This document shows, piece after piece, positions 6,130 through 12,530 of a stretch of 17,187 bases of DNA (position 1 is its first letter; each line of letters starts with the position of its first letter). The position numbers were made by a program, and so were the translations under genes. This stretch comes from a bacterium. Its GTDB lineage: Bacteria; Patescibacteriota; Minisyncoccia; Minisyncoccales; UBA10102. The notes below the pieces were generated by a model. That model saw nothing but the letters and a program-made list of their open reading frames with translations. It was not told where the DNA came from and did no database searches. The stretch lies in NCBI GenBank assembly GCA_030698465.1, contig JAUYJZ010000032.1:1-17187 (forward strand), in the 5' to 3' direction.

Positions 6130-6169
6130 AAGGTCTTCGGGGTGCAAATCCCCGTGCCTCCACTGCCAA
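6086..6169 (+). ncRNA. tRNA-like cloverleaf RNA upstream of rnj (candidate)
   Basis: A closing stem of 15 pairs joins 6086-6100 to 6155-6169 (two are G-T wobbles). Inside, with almost no unpaired junction bases: GGTA-TAG-TACC (6101-6111), AGACCT (6112-6117) with AGGTCT (6131-6136) around a 13-base loop, and CGGGG-TGCAAAT-CCCCG (6138-6154). The last arm has tRNA T-arm geometry (5-bp stem, 7-base loop), keeping T54, C56 and A58 but with G at 55. The inner seven pairs GGGGGCA/TGCCTCC resemble an acceptor stem. The D-like arm is too small and the middle loop too large for an ordinary tRNA. It may be a degenerate tRNA, an intron-bearing tRNA or an rnj leader structure. Confidence 0.45.
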
Positions 6170-6216
6170 GTGGTCTTTATACAGATACTAAAAACTATAA
6201 AAAATAAATAAAAATT

Positions 6217-7896
6217 ATGACACAAAAACAGACACAACCAGTAAGGCTTATCCCCCTTGGAGGATTGGGTGAGGTTGGCAAAAACATGATGGTCATTGAA
6301 GACCAAGGTAAAATCCTTATCGTGGACATGGGATTCAGAATGCCAGAGGAAGACATGCCCGGAATTGACTACCTCATCCCCAACACTGTTTCCTTAAGAG
6401 GAAGGGAAAAAGACATTGTAGGCATCTTAATCACTCACGGACACTTAGACCACATCGGGGCCATCCCCTATCTGGTAGGAAAACTCGGAAACCCTCCCAT
6501 GTGGGCTTCAGCCCTGGCAAAGGGAATCCTTTTGAAACGCCAAGATGATTTTTCTCACCAACCCAAACTCAAGATATCTGCCGTTGAGAACGCCAAATCT
6601 TTTCGCGTAGGCCCCTTTACGGTGAACCCCTTTCGCCAGAATCATAACATCAATGATAACTTTGGATTTGTTATTGAAACCTCTGCTGGAAAAATAGTGC
6701 ACACTTCAGACTTTAAGTTTGACGACAGTCCAGTCAACGACCCTCCCACCGATTACGAACGCCTAAAAAGAATCGGCAAGGAAGGAGTATTGTTGCTTCT
6801 GTCTGACTCCACTAATGCCGAGCAGCCCAATCACTCCATGTCAGAAAAAGTCATCATGGAGAATCTGGATGAAATTTTCAAAGCCTCCAAGGGCAGAATT
6901 ATCACCGCAACTTTCGGCTCCCTTTTGAACCGCATTCAGCAAGTCATCACGCTCTCTGAAAAGCATGGGAGAAAGGTTGCCATTGAGGGATACTCCATGA
7001 AAACGAATGTGGAAATCGCAAAGCAGCTTGGGTATATTAAAGCAAAAAAAGGGACGCTTCTTGTCACGAAAGAGGTATTAAAGTACCCAGACAATAAAAT
7101 CACCATCCTTTCCACCGGGGCCCAGGGAGAAGGAAACGCGGTGTTAATGCGCATCATCAACAAAGAGCACAAGCTTTTGCGAATCCAGAAGGGAGATGCC
7201 GTTATCTTTTCCTCCTCGGTCATTCCGGGAAATGAGCGGACCGTGCAGTTTGTAAAAGACCATCTCTACCGTCAAGGAGCAAACGTATACCACTACAAGA
7301 TGATGGATATCCACGCTTCAGGGCATGCCAACGAAGAAGAGTTGAAAGAAATGATTCGCTATATTAAACCTAAGTTCTTCATTCCAATTCATGGGCAGTT
7401 TTCCATGATGTATGCCCATGCGGACTTAGCCAGAGAAGAAGGCATTGCAGAGAAAAATATCGTCATCCCGGAGAATGGAAATATCATAAATCTCACTCAA
7501 AACCAGATTTCCATTGATAAAAAGACTGTTCCCTCCAACCTTATCATGGTGGATGGTCTTGGCGTAGGAGACGTAGGAGAGATTGTACTCCGTGACCGCC
7601 AGAACCTGGCTAAAGACGGTATGTTTGTCATTATCACCGTGGTAGACCGCCAAAAAGGCACGGTCCGGGGCTCCCCAGACATCATCTCAAGAGGATTCAT
7701 TTACCTGAGAGAATCCAAAGACCTTTTGCGAGATGTGAGGAGAAGGGTCGTTGCGGTCGTAGACAAGGCATCGGGAACCGGAGGAGCCGTGAACTGGGTA
7801 CATGTAAGAGACAATGTAAAAAAAGAGGTTTCAGATTTCTTGCAAAAGAAGACCAACCGAAGACCCATGGTGCTTCCCGTCATCATTGAGGTATGA
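6217..7896 (+). CDS. rnj: Ribonuclease J (metallo-beta-lactamase / beta-CASP)
   Basis: RNA exonuclease/endonuclease of the RNase J family, acting in mRNA decay and rRNA processing in the cytoplasm. 559 residues, the normal family length. Seen: IPLGGLGEVGKNM (12-24), metal-binding motif HGHLDH (74-79), TSDFKFD (the family Asp; usually TGDFK), a beta-CASP region with FSSSVIPGNE, the His of DIHASGHA, PIHGQF, and a C-terminal domain ending VLPVIIEV. The family block usually reading NHSIPDS is QNHNINDNFG here: the His is kept and the neighbours have drifted. The leader before the ATG is A/T-rich with no Shine-Dalgarno sequence, and the cloverleaf lies 47 bases upstream. trpS begins seven bases after the TGA stop, so the two are probably co-transcribed. 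Confidence 0.95.
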   Translation: MTQKQTQPVRLIPLGGLGEVGKNMMVIEDQGKILIVDMGFRMPEEDMPGIDYLIPNTVSLRGREKDIVGILITHGHLDHIGAIPYLVGKLGNPPMWASALAKGILLKRQDDFSHQPKLKISAVENAKSFRVGPFTVNPFRQNHNINDNFGFVIETSAGKIVHTSDFKFDDSPVNDPPTDYERLKRIGKEGVLLLLSDSTNAEQPNHSMSEKVIMENLDEIFKASKGRIITATFGSLLNRIQQVITLSEKHGRKVAIEGYSMKTNVEIAKQLGYIKAKKGTLLVTKEVLKYPDNKITILSTGAQGEGNAVLMRIINKEHKLLRIQKGDAVIFSSSVIPGNERTVQFVKDHLYRQGANVYHYKMMDIHASGHANEEELKEMIRYIKPKFFIPIHGQFSMMYAHADLAREEGIAEKNIVIPENGNIINLTQNQISIDKKTVPSNLIMVDGLGVGDVGEIVLRDRQNLAKDGMFVIITVVDRQKGTVRGSPDIISRGFIYLRESKDLLRDVRRRVVAVVDKASGTGGAVNWVHVRDNVKKEVSDFLQKKTNRRPMVLPVIIEV

Positions 7897-7903
7897 TAAA
7901 CCA

Positions 7904-8890
7904 ATGAGAATATTCTCTGGAATACAGCCCACCGGAGGCATGCACATTGGAAACTACCTCGGGGCCATTACCCAATGGCTCGAACTCCAAGAAAAGCATG
8001 AGTGCTTCTTTTGCGTGGTTGACCTGCACGCCCTAACCCTGCCCCAAGACCCAGACGAGCTAAGAAAAGCCACTCACCAAAAGGTTGTAGAACTCCTGGC
8101 CTTGGGTATTAACCCGGAAAAATGCACCTTATTCATACAATCCCAGGTTCCAGAACACAGCGAGTTAGCCTGGATTTTAAACACGTTAACTCCTCTGGGG
8201 GAATTGGAGCGCATGACGCAATTCAAGGACAAAGCGAGAAAGCAAGTCGCCTCATCGGTGTTTGCCGGCCTTTTAAACTATCCAGTTCTCATGGCTTCAG
8301 ACGTCCTTTTATACAAAACCCAAGGAGTCCCTGTGGGACAAGATCAGAGTCAGCATTTAGAGTTAACCAGGACTCTCGCAAAAAAATTCAACCAAAGATT
8401 CGGAGAAACCTTTGTAGAGCCAAAGACCATCTTAAAAAAAGAAGGGGCAAAGATTATGTCTTTGGCAGATCCGAAAAGAAAAATGTCCAAATCAGATAAG
8501 GCAGACTCCTACCTTGGTATTTTTGAAGAACCAGAATCCTTGAAAAAGAAGGTGATGGGAGCGGTAACTGATACGGGAAAGGAGATCCGTTTTGACCCCA
8601 CAAAAAAACCCGGGGTTTCAAACCTCCTCACCATCTACTCTTTGTTCTCTGTAGAACCAATACAAAAAGTGGAAAAGAAGTTCCAGAAAAAGGACTATGC
8701 TTTTCTAAAAAAATCCCTTGCAGCTCTTCTCATTGAGAAACTTGAGCCTTTGCGAAGAAAGAAAAAGGAACTAGACACAAGAGACCTCTACGTAAAAGAG
8801 ATTCTCCGCCGGGGCCAGCAACACGCCAGTTCCCTGGCAAGAGCAACCATGGAAGAAGTAAGGGAAAAGGTCGGACTACTGGAACCCTAG
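7904..8890 (+). CDS. trpS: Tryptophanyl-tRNA synthetase
   Basis: Class I aminoacyl-tRNA synthetase charging tRNA-Trp. 328 residues, the usual bacterial length. Seen: GIQPTGGMHIGNYLGAI (6-22) with the HIGH-type signature HIGN, ERMTQFKDK (102-110), NYPVLMASDVLLY (125-137), GQDQSQHLELTR (145-156) and KMSKS (193-197). The ATG at 7904 is used because homology begins with MRIFSGIQPT; an in-frame TTG at 7886 would lie inside rnj. GAGGT lies 11 bases before the ATG, longer than ideal. Its TAG stop (8888-8890) overlaps the stop of the convergent phosphohexomutase within the tetranucleotide CTAG. Confidence 0.96.
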   Translation: MRIFSGIQPTGGMHIGNYLGAITQWLELQEKHECFFCVVDLHALTLPQDPDELRKATHQKVVELLALGINPEKCTLFIQSQVPEHSELAWILNTLTPLGELERMTQFKDKARKQVASSVFAGLLNYPVLMASDVLLYKTQGVPVGQDQSQHLELTRTLAKKFNQRFGETFVEPKTILKKEGAKIMSLADPKRKMSKSDKADSYLGIFEEPESLKKKVMGAVTDTGKEIRFDPTKKPGVSNLLTIYSLFSVEPIQKVEKKFQKKDYAFLKKSLAALLIEKLEPLRRKKKELDTRDLYVKEILRRGQQHASSLARATMEEVREKVGLLEP

Positions 8891-10266
8891 CTGCGCAACA
8901 GTAAGGTGAGCTCTTTTTGTTTCTCTGAAAGGAGCTTTTTTGTTTTTGCCTCCACCACGAGGCGCAGCAAAGGTTCGGTATTGGAAGCACGAAGAAGAAA
9001 CCACCAGTCAGAAAAATCTACACGTAGACCATCCAGTTGAGTTTGCTTTCCTTTGGAATAGCGGACTTTTAGTTTTTTCATTGTCTCTTCTTTCTTGTGC
9101 GTGGGAAAGTTAATTTCTCCTGAATAGGCGTACCGGTCAAATGGACTGACAAGTTCAGAAAGCAGGAGTGAGCTTCGCTTCATTTCTTTTAAGAGTACTA
9201 AGAGGAAAAAGAGCGGTGCTTCAAAAAATAACCCCTTTCCCAGATAATAGTGCCCGGTGTATTCCCCTGCAAAGGCAGCCTTCGTCTTTCTCATATGCTC
9301 CTTGATCAGGGCGTGCCCAATGCGCGTTGCGCTGGGAAGAACTCCGGCCTCCTTCATTGCTTCTGGCACGCTGTTGCTGGAGCGAATGTCATAGAGCATC
9401 CTTTCTCCCTTTTTTGCGAGCAAGGAAGCCAAAAGTGCTGTTACAAGGTCTCCCCGCAATGCTTTTCCCTTCTCGTCTAAAAACACAATGCGGTCTGCAT
9501 CCCCGTCCAGCGCAACTCCTAGATTGGGCTTCTTTTGCTGCATGAGCTTTTGCAGGTCCCTTACGTTCTCTGGTTTCTGTGGATCTGGCACGTGGTTCGG
9601 GAATCTGCCATCAGGATTGAGATATAAAGGATATACCTTGACCCCAGCTTCTTTGAGCAAGGCAAACGTGACTTTGCCTCCCACTCCATTTCCCGCATCC
9701 AGGGCAAGAGAAATCCCACCAAGGGAACCTTTTTTCACCTTTGCCCGAGCGAGATTCCAGGAAACATATATCTTTTCATTGTTCTTTTTTTGAATACCCG
9801 CCTTTCTTTTCTCGCTCTTGAAGGGGGCGTACTTTTCAATGTATTGCCTCATCCACAAAAGGCCTGTTTCCCCTCCCAACGGAATTGCCTGTTCCCTGGT
9901 GAACTTAATTCCGTTGTACGGATTGGGGTTGTGAGAAGCAGTAATCATGGCTCCTCCCTGAAGCTTATATCTCCATACGGCAAAGTAGAGCTGGGGGGTA
10001 GAAATAACCCCAAGGTCAATTACATCACAGCCCTCCTCTCTGAGGGATGCGGCAAGGGCAGAAAAGAGCTTTGGAGAGGATAGCCTGGTATCTCTACCAA
10101 TACCAACATGAAGCTTCTTTCTCTTCTCTCTCCTTCTTAAAAAAGCGACAAAGGCCTTGCCTATAGAGAAGGCCGCAGCTTCGTTAAGCTCGGCCGGATA
10201 CTTTCCCCGAATGTCATATGCTCTGAATATGCCGGGATTGACTTTCATCACCTCATATATTACCAT
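8887..10266 (-). CDS. Phosphomannomutase / phosphoglucomutase family protein
   Basis: Alpha-D-phosphohexomutase, interconverting hexose 6- and 1-phosphates for sugar-nucleotide and cell-surface glycan synthesis. 459 residues (453 if the ATG at 10248 is used). Seen: IFRAYDIRG (13-21), GRDTR (57-61), catalytic-serine motif TASHNPNPYNGIKF (109-122, Ser111), metal-binding DGDADR (254-259), sugar-binding GEYTGH (334-339; Tyr-Thr where many have a residue plus Ser) and phosphate-binding RASNTEP (426-432). All four functional loops are present, so it should be active; mannose or glucose preference cannot be told. GAGG lies only two bases before the second ATG, so the start is uncertain. It is divergent from rpsF with an 11-base gap. 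Confidence 0.92.
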   Translation of the reverse strand: MVIYEVMKVNPGIFRAYDIRGKYPAELNEAAAFSIGKAFVAFLRRREKRKKLHVGIGRDTRLSSPKLFSALAASLREEGCDVIDLGVISTPQLYFAVWRYKLQGGAMITASHNPNPYNGIKFTREQAIPLGGETGLLWMRQYIEKYAPFKSEKRKAGIQKKNNEKIYVSWNLARAKVKKGSLGGISLALDAGNGVGGKVTFALLKEAGVKVYPLYLNPDGRFPNHVPDPQKPENVRDLQKLMQQKKPNLGVALDGDADRIVFLDEKGKALRGDLVTALLASLLAKKGERMLYDIRSSNSVPEAMKEAGVLPSATRIGHALIKEHMRKTKAAFAGEYTGHYYLGKGLFFEAPLFFLLVLLKEMKRSSLLLSELVSPFDRYAYSGEINFPTHKKEETMKKLKVRYSKGKQTQLDGLRVDFSDWWFLLRASNTEPLLRLVVEAKTKKLLSEKQKELTLLLRS

Positions 10267-10280
10267 AGCAAATAGCTATG
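10264..10280. promoter_or_regulatory. Perfect palindrome joining the two divergent start codons
   Basis: CATAGC (10264-10269), AAATA, GCTATG (10275-10280). The outer three bases of each arm are the start codons of the phosphohexomutase (minus) and rpsF (plus). Only 11 bases separate the genes, so any promoters must lie inside the opposite coding regions; I found no convincing pair. It could be an operator, or chance symmetry of two GCTATG starts. Confidence 0.35.
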
Positions 10281-10697
10281 AGAAACTACGAACTAAGCCT
10301 ACTCCTCAAAACAGATATGGCAGAATCAGAACTCCAGACACTCCTGGGGGATGTGATGTCCATGCTCCAGGATGCCGGGGCTTTGCTTTTGGGCCAGGAA
10401 AGCAAGGGAAAGCGCCCCCTCAGAACTTCCATTAAAAAACAACAGGAGGCTGAACTAGCGGTTCTTAAGTTCACCTTAGACCCAGCAAAGCTCGGGGATG
10501 TGGAACAAAACCTAAGGACAAAAGAGAACATCTTACGATTCATGATGCTCTCTTACCTCCCCAGAAAGGCAAGGGAGCGCACTCTTTTGAAGACAGTATC
10601 CGCTCCCCTCATCCAGGAGACTACAGAAGAGCAAAAGGTGGAGATTGAAGATATTGACAAGAAGCTGGAAGAAATCTTTAAAGACGACAACTTCTAA
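10278..10697 (+). CDS. rpsF: 30S ribosomal protein S6
   Basis: Small-subunit protein that binds 16S rRNA together with S18. 139 residues, somewhat longer than the usual ~100. Starts MRNYELSLLL, like the conserved beta-1 strand of S6; the second half has ILRFMMLSYLPRKARERT where S6 has its last strand, then an acidic/basic tail of about 30 residues (EEQKVEIEDIDKKLEEIF). The call is supported by the order rpsF-ssb-rpsR, conserved across bacteria. No Shine-Dalgarno sequence is visible. The 88-bp palindromic element begins three bases after the stop codon and separates it from ssb. Confidence 0.9.
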   Translation: MRNYELSLLLKTDMAESELQTLLGDVMSMLQDAGALLLGQESKGKRPLRTSIKKQQEAELAVLKFTLDPAKLGDVEQNLRTKENILRFMMLSYLPRKARERTLLKTVSAPLIQETTEEQKVEIEDIDKKLEEIFKDDNF

Positions 10698-10699
10698 AA

Positions 10700-10787
10700 A
10701 TGAATCCCGCACAAAATCCCACAAAACAACGGCAATTTGTACGGGAGAATACTACCGATAACAAACTTAATTTTGTGCGGGATGAAT
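10700..10787. repeat. 88-bp palindromic element before ssb (copy 2)
   Basis: ATGAAT (10700-10705), arm CCCGCACAAAAT (10706-10717), 52 bases, arm ATTTTGTGCGGG (10770-10781), ATGAAT (10782-10787). Same length, arms and flanking direct repeat as the copy at 3498-3585. The right ATGAAT supplies the ssb start codon, and in both places the protein begins Met-Asn-Leu. An open frame from the left ATG runs 31 codons here but stops after 11 codons in copy 1, so coding is unlikely. Confidence 0.75.
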
Positions 10788-11222
10788 CTAAATAAAGTAT
10801 ACATTGTAGGAAATTGTGTGGATACCCCAGAAATGCGAACTACGCAATCCGGGCAGCAAGTTGCAAGCCTGAGGGTTGCCACCAACAGAATGTGGAAAGA
10901 CGCCCAAGGAACCCGCCAAAAGGCAAGCGAATTCCATAGCGTTGTTCTGTGGGGGCGCTTGGCAGAGATTGCCTCCCAATACCTTCAAAAGGGCTCTTTG
11001 GTCTTAATTGAAGGAAGATTGCAGACCAGGTCTTGGGAGGACTCATCCGGTCAAAAGAAGTACCGCACTGAAATCGTGGCCGAAGCAATGCAGCTGGGTC
11101 CGCGCCCGGGAGGTGCACAAACTCCTCAAGAATCCTCCTCCGAGAAAACTTCGGAGGACAAGGAAGAAATCCCCGTTATCGAAGAAAACGAGGATATAGA
11201 TGTAAAGGATATACCGTTTTAA
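10782..11222 (+). CDS. ssb: Single-stranded DNA-binding protein
   Basis: Binds and protects single-stranded DNA in replication, repair and recombination. 146 residues: an OB fold from MNLNKVYIVGNC through FHSVVLWGRLAEIASQYLQKG and YRTEIVAEAMQLG (to about 105), a Pro/Ser/Glu-rich linker, and the acidic partner-binding tip ending DIDVKDIPF, as in typical SSB tails. The ATG at 10782 matches the family start; a TTG at 10737 would read through the 88-bp element. It sits between rpsF and rpsR as in many bacteria. An 8-bp stem TCCTCCGA (11136-11143) with TCGGAGGA (11151-11158) lies in the linker codons. Confidence 0.96.
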   Translation: MNLNKVYIVGNCVDTPEMRTTQSGQQVASLRVATNRMWKDAQGTRQKASEFHSVVLWGRLAEIASQYLQKGSLVLIEGRLQTRSWEDSSGQKKYRTEIVAEAMQLGPRPGGAQTPQESSSEKTSEDKEEIPVIEENEDIDVKDIPF

Positions 11223-11231
11223 AGGAATATC

Positions 11232-11311
11232 CCGCGGATTTATGCTGATTTTACAGATTTATGCGGATAGTTTTATCAGTATTAATCAGCTTAATCCGTA
11301 TTAATCAGCGG
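11232..11311. repeat. Imperfect ~80-bp palindrome between ssb and rpsR
   Basis: Begins CCGC and ends GCGG. The left half (CCGCGGATTTATGCTGATT...) and the reverse complement of the right half (CCGCTGATTAATACGGATT...) follow the same pattern of GATT-AT repeats through about 38 bases, with scattered differences. As RNA it would fold into one long hairpin. It lies 10 bases after the ssb stop and ends just before rpsR, and could be a processing or attenuation structure or an intergenic palindromic repeat. Confidence 0.65.
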
Positions 11312-11334
11312 TAGTGAGCGAAAGCGAACAAATT

Positions 11335-11532
11335 ATGGAATGCTATCTCTGCAAAAAGAACATCAAGGACATTGATTTTAAGGATACCTATCTTTTGCGC
11401 AACTACATCTCGGGTCTCGGCAAGATACGCCCCAAAGCAAAAACGGGCCTCTGCTCAACTCATCAGCGAAAGATAACAAAAGCGGTGAAAAGAGCTCGAC
11501 ACTTAGGCCTGCTTTCCGCTTCCTCCAAGTAA
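11335..11532 (+). CDS. rpsR: 30S ribosomal protein S18
   Basis: Small-subunit protein that partners S6. 65 residues from the ATG at 11335: CYLCKKNI, DFKDTYLLRNYIS, KIRPKAKTGLCSTHQRKITKAVKRARHLGLL, the full S18 core. The pattern C-x2-C...C-x2-H suggests a zinc-binding form. An upstream in-frame GTG (11314) would add seven residues and lies two bases after the palindrome; neither start has a Shine-Dalgarno sequence, and the ATG directly before the conserved core is preferred. The last 30 bases overlap the 3' end of the convergent recA. Confidence 0.94.
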   Translation: MECYLCKKNIKDIDFKDTYLLRNYISGLGKIRPKAKTGLCSTHQRKITKAVKRARHLGLLSASSK

Positions 11533-12510
11533 CTTTTCTCGAATTTCTTTTGCAAGCTTTGGGTTCTCTTGCAAGAACTTTTTTGAGGCTTCCATGCCTT
11601 GCCCCAGTTTTGTGGTTTCATACTGCAGCCAGGAGCCTGCTTTTTTAACTACGCCCTCTCTCAACCCTGCGTTCACCAGATCTGCTGTCGCAGAAATCCC
11701 TTCGTTATAGTAAATATCAAACTCAACCATCTTAAAGGGGGGTGCCACCTTGTTCTTTACAATCTTTGCTCGAAGACGGTTCCCAATAATCTGATCTCCA
11801 GACTTTAACTGTGCAATACGGCGCAACTCAATCCGTACCGAAGAATAGAATTTTAACGCCAGGCCGCCTGGAGTAGTTTCGGGGTTTCCGAACATGATGC
11901 CTATTTTCATTCGAATCTGATTGATGAAAATAACAGTGGTTTTGGTTCTAGAAAGAATCCCAGAGAGTTTTCTCAAGGCAGAAGACATTAATCTTGCTTG
12001 CAATCCAATCTGAAACTCCCCCATCTCCCCTGCAATCTCATTCCTAGGGGTTAAGGCAGCCACCGAGTCCACCACGATAACAGCCACCTCGCCAGATCTT
12101 GCCAAGGTTTCTAAAATCTGCAAAGCCTGCTCTCCTGAATCAGGCTGGGAAATAAGCAAGTCCTGTACATTTACCCCAATGCGCTTTGCATAGTCGGGAT
12201 CTAAGGCATGTTCAGCGTCAATGAAGGCGGCAACACCACCTTTCTTTTGCACTTCAGCTATAATATGGAGGGAAAGGGAAGTTTTGCCAGTGGCTTCAGG
12301 TCCATAAATTTCAATCACCCTGCCTTTTGGTATACCCCCTACTCCCAAGGCCATATCAATAGAAATTGACCCGGTGGGAATAACCTCAACATCCATTGCT
12401 TTGGCTTCCGACAGGCGCATAATGGCACCCTCTCCAAACCTCTGCTTTATCTCGTCGATTGCTTCCTGGAGATCAGCTAACACTTTTGGCTCTTTTTGTT
12501 TTTTTGCCAT
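11503..12510 (-). CDS. recA: RecA recombinase
   Basis: ATP-dependent strand-exchange protein for homologous recombination and damage signalling. 335 residues. Seen: Walker A GPEATGKT (70-77; commonly GPESSGKT), DAEHALDP with the catalytic Glu100, Walker B VIVVDS (144-149), loop L1 around NEIAGEMGEF (157-166), NQIRMKIGIMFGNPETTPGG with loop L2 (197-216) and the C-terminal lysine/glutamate-rich end. The start is 20 bases after the ftsK stop, so recA is probably transcribed with ftsK. No LexA-like operator is seen between them. The 3' end overlaps rpsR by 30 bases. Confidence 0.97.
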   Translation of the reverse strand: MAKKQKEPKVLADLQEAIDEIKQRFGEGAIMRLSEAKAMDVEVIPTGSISIDMALGVGGIPKGRVIEIYGPEATGKTSLSLHIIAEVQKKGGVAAFIDAEHALDPDYAKRIGVNVQDLLISQPDSGEQALQILETLARSGEVAVIVVDSVAALTPRNEIAGEMGEFQIGLQARLMSSALRKLSGILSRTKTTVIFINQIRMKIGIMFGNPETTPGGLALKFYSSVRIELRRIAQLKSGDQIIGNRLRAKIVKNKVAPPFKMVEFDIYYNEGISATADLVNAGLREGVVKKAGSWLQYETTKLGQGMEASKKFLQENPKLAKEIREKLLGGSGKQA

Positions 12511-12530
12511 AGTTCAATTCTAAGCTTTTG

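Noticed and set aside
6086..6169. A regular second tRNA, selenocysteine tRNA or complete tmRNA.
   Set aside because: The D arm is too short, the middle loop has 13 bases with no clear anticodon, there is no long variable arm, and the 276-base gap is too small for a usual tmRNA. It is kept only as a tRNA-like candidate.
8246..8257. AAGTCGCCTCAT in trpS as another copy of the ftsK repeat.
   Set aside because: Only 12 bases match, there is no following hairpin, and TrpRS has no obvious insertion at this point. Chance is likely.
10700..10795. A 31-codon open frame starting at the left ATG of the 88-bp element before ssb, as a leader peptide.
   Set aside because: The corresponding frame in the copy before secG stops after 11 codons, with a further stop three codons later, so a conserved peptide is not supported beyond the arm sequence.
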